Positions 55,894 through 62,653 of a stretch of DNA of 64,000 nucleotides are shown here, one piece after another (within the stretch, counting starts at the first letter, position 1; every line of letters begins with the position of its first letter). Below the pieces are notes generated by a model. The model did no database searches, was not told the origin of the DNA, and saw only the letters and a list, made by a program, of their open reading frames with translations. Origin of the DNA: an uncultured Croceitalea sp. (GTDB lineage: Bacteria > Bacteroidota > Bacteroidia > Flavobacteriales > Flavobacteriaceae). Location of the stretch: positions 496,001 to 560,000 of the forward strand of contig CANLXH010000001.1 in NCBI GenBank assembly GCA_947495075.1, written 5' to 3'. A program made the position numbers and the translations under genes.

Positions 55894-55932
55894 AAGACCG
55901 TTGTTCAATCTTTTGTTGAAAGCGGTCTTTTT
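55894..55932 (+). terminator. Terminator between the integrase and the small minus-strand genes
   Basis: Stem AAGACCG/CGGTCTT with an inner TTCAA/TTGAA pair, followed on the plus strand by five T. The A-rich left side could also serve transcription from the right, so it may be shared by the convergent genes. Confidence 0.75.
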
Positions 55933-55954
55933 CAATTACATCTGAATACAACGT

Positions 55955-56161
55955 TTATTTGAACTTTTTTCGATTATTGTTTTCCAAAATAGCTCTCCTA
56001 ATAATTTCGGCTTTTTCCAAACTGATGCTTGTTAATACAATGGAACTTTGTTCCAATGAGTCTTTCATTAGGATATCTATGTCTTCTTGAGTGAGGTAAT
56101 TGTTGTCTCTTAAATTTCCAAGAATTGCAGAGTATCTATCGGAACTAAAATCTTTATCCAC
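55955..56161 (-). CDS. Small hypothetical protein, GTG start
   Basis: 68 residues starting with GTG at 56161 (DKDFSSDRYSAIL). Predicted helical and charged, with no membrane segment and no family I recognise. It starts 9 bases after the stop of the repeat-protein frame at 56171, so the two may be co-transcribed. It ends just before the terminator at 55894-55932. Coding status is plausible but unproven. Confidence 0.45.
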   Translation of the reverse strand: MDKDFSSDRYSAILGNLRDNNYLTQEDIDILMKDSLEQSSIVLTSISLEKAEIIRRAILENNNRKKFK

Positions 56162-56170
56162 CCTTATCGT

Positions 56171-56650
56171 TTAATTAGACTTTTTGATTTTCCAACAATT
56201 TTTCAACTGGCCAGGACATTCCGGATTTGATACTTCAGCTATTATAACATAACCAACTGGAATTGGAGAATTTTTACAAATAGTTTCTACGTTGCGAGCT
56301 CTTCTTATTTTCCAACAATTTCTTGACTGGCCAGGACATTCCGGATTCGATACTTCAGCTATTATAACATAACCAACTGGAATTGGAGAATTTTTACAAA
56401 TAGTTTCTACCCTTCGAACTCTTCTTATTTTCCAAGAATTTCTCGACGAGCCAGGACATTCCGGATTTGTAACTTCAGCTATAATAACATAACCACTAGG
56501 AATTTCCTGTTCTTTACAAATAGTAATAATCTGGTCATCAGGTATTTCTTTTCTAGTCTTATGAAAATAAACGGAAGAGGTTATAAGTATAAGCAGAACG
56601 GTATGTAATAAATATTTTGCGATAATTACTTTTATTTTTTTATCCTTTAT
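56171..56650 (-). CDS. Unannotated repeat protein: three 40-residue repeats, no ATG/GTG/TTG start
   Basis: On the minus strand a frame of about 159 codons runs from a stop at 56651-56653 to TAA at 56171. It encodes a basic, hydrophobic N-terminus (KVIIAKYLLHTVLLILITSSVYF) like a signal anchor, then three tandem 40-residue units with the pattern ICKNSPIPVGYVIIAE, then NPECPG and WKIRR. Cysteines recur at fixed places. Units 2 and 3 differ at only a few bases over 100, unit 1 more. The frame is therefore under coding constraint, yet the only possible starts are ATA or ATT near 56626-56650. It may use a rare start or be a recent pseudogene. Function unknown. Confidence 0.55.
   Translation of the reverse strand: MKDKKIKVIIAKYLLHTVLLILITSSVYFHKTRKEIPDDQIITICKEQEIPSGYVIIAEVTNPECPGSSRNSWKIRRVRRVETICKNSPIPVGYVIIAEVSNPECPGQSRNCWKIRRARNVETICKNSPIPVGYVIIAEVSNPECPGQLKNCWKIKKSN
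56191..56530 (-). repeat. Three tandem 120-bp repeats inside the repeat-protein gene
   Basis: Blocks at 56191-56290 and 56311-56410 are nearly identical; a diverged third lies at 56431-56530. The period is exactly 120 bp (40 codons), and substitutions keep the frame open. Confidence 0.9.
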
Positions 56651-56782
56651 TTAAACTTACAAGGAAGATAACAAAATTACTACTATGTAATAAACTCTTT
56701 ACAAATGGTGCAATTTGTAAAGAGTAGACTTAATGTAAATGACAATTTAATTTCAGTAAGGTATTTCCAACTAGAATCTCAA

Positions 56783-58558
56783 TTAGAAATTGCCGATATA
56801 CTGATAATAACTAAATGGTTTTCCAAAATACATCTCTTCCATATTTTCTGGCAAAGAATCAGGGTTATCAGTTGTTTTTGTTAAGTGATTTATCATTCTT
56901 TTTAAATAAGAAATTTGTTGTTCCCTTCTTTTATCAAGCTCTTTTAGCTGTCTTGACACAATTTTATTATTGTTTAATAAGGAAAACCCATTAGTCCAAC
57001 ATAGCCCTTGATTTACACCTTCTTTATTATAATTATATAAAGTAGCTCTACCAACCGACATTGAAACAAGGCGTTGTTGTAAACTAAATAAAATTTGCCT
57101 TTTACTTTTTCTAGAATATTTATTTATATCAACTAAACTTCTATTTCTATCCATTCCCAAGGCTAATAAAATTCTTTGAGTTTCCTTTATCTGTTTTTTG
57201 ACTTCCTTGTTAATCGAACTTTTTCTAACCCTTAATTCTCCCTTATAATTAATCTGATATCCTACAAAAGCTAGCCATGGCACATTATTATTACTAACAT
57301 ATTTATTACCCCAGTAATATGGTTCTTTCGATTTTGCACTCCAAAATTTCTTCGCCGAAGTTCTATAATCCTTAAATTCTCTTGTTTCATGATATAATAA
57401 GTAGTTATCCGAAATACCCTTCTTAAATACTTCAAGAGCATCTTTGCACACAGATTTATCTGGATGCGCAATCACCATATCATCACAATATCTTACATAT
57501 AAAAGGTCTTCATGAACTTTTACAACCGCTTCGTCAATTTTACTTAAAATAAGATTTGCTATGAAACAAGAAACTGCATTTCCTTGTGGCACACCAATTT
57601 TAAAATTATCTAAATACTCAATTGAGAAGTTGGTTTTTAAGTATTTTGCGACCCATCCGAACTCACCAGCAGGCACCCCATTTCTTTTAAAATAATTTGG
57701 TTCTAGATTTTTCGGCAATACATCTTTGTTAAAAGAATATGAATCTAAAAACAGATAAAACAGCCTAATTGCTTTGGGAGAAATGTTTTCATCTAATTCT
57801 TGAAGCTGTTTAACTCCCTCGAAGAAAATTTTTTCTAAGTGTCGGTGTTGTACAGTATCAAAAAACTTTTGAATATCGCATTCGGCCACCCAAAGTTTGG
57901 CGAACTTCTTTTTATGTTTTAGAATTTTAGTTATCGAGTCGTGATGATTAGGAATTTTACCATCTTTCCTAGCTCTAAATGCATAAGAACAGTCCAAAAA
58001 TATTCTATCGAATTTAACTGTTAAGTACCTAGAAAATGCAGAGGTAATTATTTTATCGACTACGCTATATTTAGCAATTGGACGATAAACAAACTTGCCG
58101 CCTTTGGCTGACTTAGGAAGAGGAAATATATCTGGTTTTCTAATTTTGTAATTATTTGAATCGATTTCATCTACAGTATCTCTTATAGATTTACAAAATT
58201 CCAAAAGTTTGTAATACCAGTTTTCAGGGAGTTTACCTTTCCTCTCAATTAAGTACTTTTCATATTTATATGACTTCCATAGTCTATGTTGATTTCTCTC
58301 AATACTATTGCTAAATCTTGAAGGATGATGTCGTTCATTCTGGTTGAGTTTTTTCCAATTCCTTCTTGTAGGGAAGATTGATTGTAGCAATTCAAATTCT
58401 TCGTCAGATTCTGAAATTGAAATTTTGTTAGTCCGTTGATGCAGACTTATATCCCTTGTCATGTGCTTTTTATGCCTTTTATGTGAGATACCTGCTCTAT
58501 GTTTACAGAGCATTTTAATTAAAGAAGAATCAGAATAATAGTTTAAAAATTCGTCCAT
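56783..58558 (-). CDS. Reverse transcriptase of the unknown-group/defence (DRT-like) type
   Basis: 591 residues. A basic N-terminal region (1-150) is followed by the polymerase fingers and palm: FVYRPIAKYSVVDKIITSAF (about 160-180), motif A AECDIQKFFDTVQH, motif B GVPQGNAVSCFIANLIL, motif C YCDD near 357-360, then FVGYQINYKGELRVRKSS, and a helical C-terminal domain of about 170 residues. There is no maturase or HNH domain, so it is not a group II intron protein, and it is much longer than retron RTs. YCDD is also the catalytic motif of DRT2. A structured 214-bp region lies immediately upstream. Its neighbours are mobile and defence genes, so antiphage function is likely. The exact DRT class was not assigned. 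Confidence 0.85.
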   Translation of the reverse strand: MDEFLNYYSDSSLIKMLCKHRAGISHKRHKKHMTRDISLHQRTNKISISESDEEFELLQSIFPTRRNWKKLNQNERHHPSRFSNSIERNQHRLWKSYKYEKYLIERKGKLPENWYYKLLEFCKSIRDTVDEIDSNNYKIRKPDIFPLPKSAKGGKFVYRPIAKYSVVDKIITSAFSRYLTVKFDRIFLDCSYAFRARKDGKIPNHHDSITKILKHKKKFAKLWVAECDIQKFFDTVQHRHLEKIFFEGVKQLQELDENISPKAIRLFYLFLDSYSFNKDVLPKNLEPNYFKRNGVPAGEFGWVAKYLKTNFSIEYLDNFKIGVPQGNAVSCFIANLILSKIDEAVVKVHEDLLYVRYCDDMVIAHPDKSVCKDALEVFKKGISDNYLLYHETREFKDYRTSAKKFWSAKSKEPYYWGNKYVSNNNVPWLAFVGYQINYKGELRVRKSSINKEVKKQIKETQRILLALGMDRNRSLVDINKYSRKSKRQILFSLQQRLVSMSVGRATLYNYNKEGVNQGLCWTNGFSLLNNNKIVSRQLKELDKRREQQISYLKRMINHLTKTTDNPDSLPENMEEMYFGKPFSYYQYIGNF

Positions 58559-58564
58559 TCAAAA

Positions 58565-58778
58565 TAAGGCGTAAGCGTAGTAACCAATTTGATTGAGATA
58601 CATTGCTGCATACAAATACAGCAGAGACCGTGAGCCTCAGGATTAATAGGTCTCGTTAATTGTTTCAGTGCTTTCTATTATAACCATTTGAAAAATTATC
58701 TTACTTGCACCTAAAGGCTAATAGCCTTTTACCTGTTCAACATAATGAGGTAAAAACCCCACCCTTCCTTACGCCTTA
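58565..58778 (-). ncRNA. Putative structured non-coding RNA of the reverse transcriptase
   Basis: A perfect 11-bp inverted repeat (TAAGGCGTAAG at 58565-58575, CTTACGCCTTA at 58768-58778) closes a 214-base stretch that ends 6 bases before the RT start codon. Read on the RT strand, the inside holds several hairpins: TTTTACCT/AGGTAAAA (8 bp), overlapping AAAGGC/GCCTTT, GAGACC/GGTCTC (6 bp), TGCTG/CAGCA (5 bp) and CAAT/ATTG. No open reading frame of note lies inside. A promoter-like TCTATTTG (one mismatch to TAnnTTTG) sits just upstream at about 58780-58787, so transcription would begin at the closing stem. Known DRT2 and DRT9 systems have such an RNA upstream of the RT. Confidence 0.65.
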
Positions 58779-58821
58779 AATCAAATAGACTATATTTATT
58801 ATTCTTTTTATTTATCAATCA

Positions 58822-59787
58822 ATGAAAGTTTCAAGGTTCAATAATATTTACGATAAAAATGTAATACAATCGGAATTGCTTGATGAACTCATGGATATTA
58901 AGCAAGGAAAATACAAAAATATAATAGAACAATGTAGATATTATACTTCTAAAAAGAAATATGATTCTTACAAGACTTTGAAGATCAATTTGCCAACAGT
59001 TACTTTCTGCGGAACTTTTGAAAATGGGCGAAAACTTCAAAATTTGGCATCTTATAATAAGATAATGATTTTGGATATTGACCATGTAGAAGTTAGAAAT
59101 ATCACCTTATTAAAAGACCTTATACAAAGCGACAAGTATATATATTCTGTTTGGCTCTCACCTTCGGGGGAAGGATTAAAAGCTCTAGTTAAGATTGATG
59201 GTACCCCAGAAGAACATAAGGCAAGTTTCGCTTCCCTAAAGGAATATTTTCGCTCCAATTATGAAATTGAGCTTGATAATAGTGGAAGTGATATTACAAG
59301 GTTGTGCTTCGTATCATGGGACGAGAATTTATTCCTAAACACGACTTCGGAGGTCTATGTAGACAAAGCCACACTAGTAAGTATTGCAAACCCAGATAAA
59401 AAAACACGAAAAAAGGCAAGTACTTCTTTAGTGAAAAGTGCATTCGCAACAGAAGGGCTTAATAAGCCTGAACATAGAAAAATGATTAGTTTAATAATTA
59501 AGTATTTAAGACGTAAAAATCTTACTATAACAAATAGTTTTGACGAATGGTTTAGAGTAGCGATTGCAATAGCTAGCACATTTAGTTATGATTTAGGGGA
59601 AAAGTATTATCTAAGGCTCTGTGAAATGGATAAGGAGAAACATGATGAGCTCGAGAGCAAAAACATACTAAAGTATTGTTATAACAGTAGAAATTTAGAT
59701 ACTTCATCAACAATTTCATTCGGGACAATAGTCTTTTATGCCAAGGAAAAGGGATTTATTACCAAAAAGGATAAGTTCACCAGCTAG
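58822..59787 (+). CDS. BT4734-like primase-related protein (mobile-element replication)
   Basis: 321 residues. The N-terminal half fits the BT4734-like/VirE N-terminal domain, a member of the archaeo-eukaryotic primase-like fold: the metal motif MILDIDHVE near 76-84, WLSPSGEGLKALVKI near 112-126, and DITRLCFVSWDENLF. The C-terminal part (about 210-310) is a PriCT-like helical region. The VirE/D5-type ATPase that often follows is absent. It is divergent from the ncRNA-RT unit with only 43 bases between, and it points towards the qat operon. It is probably the replication or priming gene of the element, or a remnant of it. Confidence 0.75.
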   Translation: MKVSRFNNIYDKNVIQSELLDELMDIKQGKYKNIIEQCRYYTSKKKYDSYKTLKINLPTVTFCGTFENGRKLQNLASYNKIMILDIDHVEVRNITLLKDLIQSDKYIYSVWLSPSGEGLKALVKIDGTPEEHKASFASLKEYFRSNYEIELDNSGSDITRLCFVSWDENLFLNTTSEVYVDKATLVSIANPDKKTRKKASTSLVKSAFATEGLNKPEHRKMISLIIKYLRRKNLTITNSFDEWFRVAIAIASTFSYDLGEKYYLRLCEMDKEKHDELESKNILKYCYNSRNLDTSSTISFGTIVFYAKEKGFITKKDKFTS

Positions 59788-59810
59788 TAATTTTAGGATT
59801 TCGAACAGAT

Positions 59811-60539
59811 TTATTTAATCAAAGTCAAGATATTTGAAAAATTATTTTTTATCTGTTTATCAGCTTCAAAATATTCGCAACTCCATACACTCGCCAAATA
59901 GGATATTACAAACTTAATATCTTCCGGTCTTACTGGCTTTCCATTTTTTTCTACAAAGGGACCATCAGTTTCTGTAAGTATATATCTTCTTGGAATTCTT
60001 CCAATAATTTTTTGTCCAGATTTGCTTCTTATCATTGCTAAATTGATAGAGAAATAGTAATTGGACCGGGTAATATCCTCTATTAATTTCAAAGGGCCTG
60101 AGTACCAATGAAAAATCGCTGCCTTTACCTCAAAGCTCCTTAAGCTGAGTAAAACCTCTTTTTCGGCTTTTCTCGAATGAATACTGAACAGCTTCTTTTC
60201 AAATCTTAAACTTTTTAAAATTTTATTAAAGCTCCCCAGCTGTATGCTCTTTGAGGGAAGACCTTCATTTGAAAAATCCAAACCCACTTCGCCTATATAT
60301 GAGGTTAGCTTTGATAATTCTAAAAATCTTGGAAACTCCAATGCATGATGCTCAGCAAATAACGGATGTAGCCCGAGTGCTAACCGTATTTTTTTATAGT
60401 TTTTTACTCTTGGATAACCCATTGCAAAATGACTTGGTAAATTTGTCATTCCAATTACAGTTATTCCCTCTCTATTAATCTCTTCGACTAAATTTTCAGG
60501 GTTATTATAAAGATCTATATGGCAATGAGTATCTATCAT
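59811..60539 (-). CDS. qatD: TatD-family hydrolase, QatD of the QatABCD defence system
   Basis: 242 residues with the TatD metal set: DTHCHIDLY at 3-11 (HxH), GEVGLDF (Glu), FSIHSRKAE (His), AIFHWYSG (His) and LTETDGPF (Asp). TatD enzymes are metal-dependent DNases. In this position it is the last gene of a qat operon, overlapping qatC by 4 bases (ATGA), not the housekeeping tatD. In tested systems QatD is needed for protection against phage. It ends only 23 bases from the convergent primase-like gene. Confidence 0.85.
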   Translation of the reverse strand: MIDTHCHIDLYNNPENLVEEINREGITVIGMTNLPSHFAMGYPRVKNYKKIRLALGLHPLFAEHHALEFPRFLELSKLTSYIGEVGLDFSNEGLPSKSIQLGSFNKILKSLRFEKKLFSIHSRKAEKEVLLSLRSFEVKAAIFHWYSGPLKLIEDITRSNYYFSINLAMIRSKSGQKIIGRIPRRYILTETDGPFVEKNGKPVRPEDIKFVISYLASVWSCEYFEADKQIKNNFSNILTLIK

Positions 60540-61915
60540 TTTATGTTTAGATAGTTTATTAATTTTTCACTTCCTTTATCCTTTATCCATCTTATGATTT
60601 CCAATCTTGATTTTATAACAACTTCGGAAAACCCTTCCAATTCGTCAATTACTATGCTACCATTGACTAGAATATTTCTCATTATCTGTTTCTTAGAGTA
60701 TGGTGTCATCAAGTAATCAAACAAAGCTCGTACATCACCAGTTGCAAGTTTTGGATTTAATTTTAATAAATCGTTTCCATAAATTTCGTTATCCAATTTT
60801 TTGACATGAAGTGCAGCTCGTCTGTATATACATGGCATACAAATTCCGCATTGATTTGCCTTCCTATTTTTCCAATGAACTTTATGACCCCTTTTTCCGC
60901 AAGATACAGAATCGGAAAAAGTATTTTGTAGCACTTTCTGATTTGAACATTCTGAGACCATGTCTCCTTTCGTTTTATACTGGAAGGGATTCTCCAACCG
61001 AACATCTAGACCAAGTAAAATCAAAATATTCTGTATGGACTTTAGAAAGTGAGGGTGTGTAGTCCTTGTGCTTAGCGAGCTCGAACGAGATGGTGTTAGA
61101 GGGTGGTTTAGTGATATAGTGCCATTCTCAGGGATTAGTAATGTATTAGTGTTAGGAGTTTTATTAAGAAAATACACTCCAAGACCAATGAACATTATGG
61201 AACGGCTTCTTTGATTCCCGTCTCGAGTTATTTTTTCTCCTTTGTGGTTGCGATCGGCGATTCCAATTCTACTTAAGATATGAGTAAATTTATTTGGATA
61301 GGAAATTTCAAACTTTTTTAAAATAAGACTCTGATCTCTGCTTGGACCTGGGTAGTTAGGGTCTAGGTGAGATACTAATACAATTTTTTTGCCATCTTCT
61401 AGCTCTTCCATCTTATCAATAATCCCCATTAATGAATCTAAACCTCCAGAAAATAGACTTACATTAATATAATCCGTATAAATATATTCTGGAATTTTAC
61501 TTTCCCTCCTATTCGTTCTTGGAAAGAACAGATTGGCTACTTTTAATAATTCAAAGCTTACAGTCCATATATCACCCGTGAGAAAACTTAGAGTTTCCTC
61601 TAATTGAGAAGATACAGCTACCCAATTATTAACATGAAAAACGGGGAATGTCACCTCAATTTCTCTTGTCCATCCATTGAACGAAAATATTTTTCTAGCT
61701 AGTAAATCATCTATACCGTAGGTAATGGCAGAAACTAATAGAAAGTCCATTGCTAATGATTTCCTGTCATTTGTATAGTCGACCATCTTTTCAAAATCGG
61801 AAAACCGAAGTTGTACCTTTTTAAGAATAGTATCCTCTTCATATTTGACCCAAATGTTTGCAAATTCACCTTTAACCTTAGGTTGCAAAACTTCAATACT
61901 AATTTTCATCTTCAA
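60536..61915 (-). CDS. qatC: QueC-like PP-loop protein, QatC
   Basis: 459 residues. The PP-loop nucleotide motif SLFSGGLDSLMG lies near 151-162, with LVSHLDPN and the conserved downstream Cys cluster CGKRGHKVHW... CGICMPCIYRRAALH near 365-395 that resembles the zinc site of QueC. QueC makes preQ0, a 7-deazaguanine precursor; QatC is the related defence protein of QatABCD and its chemistry is not established. It overlaps qatB by 17 bases and qatD by 4. Confidence 0.87.
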   Translation of the reverse strand: MKMKISIEVLQPKVKGEFANIWVKYEEDTILKKVQLRFSDFEKMVDYTNDRKSLAMDFLLVSAITYGIDDLLARKIFSFNGWTREIEVTFPVFHVNNWVAVSSQLEETLSFLTGDIWTVSFELLKVANLFFPRTNRRESKIPEYIYTDYINVSLFSGGLDSLMGIIDKMEELEDGKKIVLVSHLDPNYPGPSRDQSLILKKFEISYPNKFTHILSRIGIADRNHKGEKITRDGNQRSRSIMFIGLGVYFLNKTPNTNTLLIPENGTISLNHPLTPSRSSSLSTRTTHPHFLKSIQNILILLGLDVRLENPFQYKTKGDMVSECSNQKVLQNTFSDSVSCGKRGHKVHWKNRKANQCGICMPCIYRRAALHVKKLDNEIYGNDLLKLNPKLATGDVRALFDYLMTPYSKKQIMRNILVNGSIVIDELEGFSEVVIKSRLEIIRWIKDKGSEKLINYLNIK

Positions 61916-62645
61916 AAACTTTTAAAACATCTTCCAGAATATTTTTTATGATACGGACGGCATCATTACTTCCCCAATCCATATCCTTCAAAGGATTAGT
62001 TTTGTTCATTTCCTTTAATCTTGATTTAATAAAATCTTTTATTTGTTTGAAAAGATTCGAGCATTCCGTTTTGCCTTTTTCCCTTACAAGTTTTTCATAA
62101 AACATTACTGAAAGGTGTTCTAATATGTAGTAACCAAAGTATTTGATTATTATCTCCTGTAAAGATTCCTTATCTAAAGATGCCTTTAATTTGTTCTCTA
62201 GCTCTTCAAAAGTTTCAGCCCCAGAAGTCATCTCCTCCATTAGCTTTCTAATAGCCTCTTTGGCAGCCCTATCATCAATGGTTGAAGATGTGCCACTACA
62301 ATATTCAATTAGATTATTAATTATATCTTCTGCCGACTTTCCGACTAAATTATTTAGGCCTAAAGACTCTAGCGTTTGCTTTAAATTTCCACCAGAAGCA
62401 GAAAATCCACCTAGAAATCCACCCATTTTTTGGGCAGTTCTTATTCCTCCCCTACCAGCGATCTTCGAATTTGCACGTCCAGCTTTCTTAGAACCGCCAA
62501 TAACATTAGTAAACTTTGAAAGAATATTTTTCAAATTATTATCTGGAACCGTAGTTCCAACACAACTTTTAGTCACAGAGCTACTTAGATTACCCCACTG
62601 AGGTTGTCCGGTAACTGTTGCTTTATAAGACTTCGACGTTCCCAT
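61899..62645 (-). CDS. qatB: QatB of the QatABCD defence system
   Basis: 248 residues. The N-terminus MGTSKSYKATVTGQPQWGNLS is the usual opening of QatB proteins. A glycine- and serine-rich stretch follows (about 50-85; GRGGIRTAQKMGGFLGGFSASGG), then a mainly helical C-terminal half. The biochemical role is unknown. The order A-B-C-D, the 8-base gap from qatA and the overlap with qatC fix the assignment more than sequence motifs do. Confidence 0.82.
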   Translation of the reverse strand: MGTSKSYKATVTGQPQWGNLSSSVTKSCVGTTVPDNNLKNILSKFTNVIGGSKKAGRANSKIAGRGGIRTAQKMGGFLGGFSASGGNLKQTLESLGLNNLVGKSAEDIINNLIEYCSGTSSTIDDRAAKEAIRKLMEEMTSGAETFEELENKLKASLDKESLQEIIIKYFGYYILEHLSVMFYEKLVREKGKTECSNLFKQIKDFIKSRLKEMNKTNPLKDMDWGSNDAVRIIKNILEDVLKVFEDEN

Positions 62646-62653
62646 TATTATAT

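Noticed and set aside
56191..56530. Regular repeats that could be a CRISPR-like array
   Set aside because: Units are 120 bp with no unique spacers, keep an open frame with a 40-codon period, and no cas genes are present; they are coding repeats.
56783..58778. Group II intron
   Set aside because: The RT has no maturase or HNH endonuclease domain, and no domain V/VI-like hairpin was seen downstream of it.
58565..58778. Retron msr-msd
   Set aside because: The 11-bp flanking repeat would fit a1/a2, but the RT is about 591 residues with YCDD and lacks a recognisable retron RT layout; kept only as an alternative.
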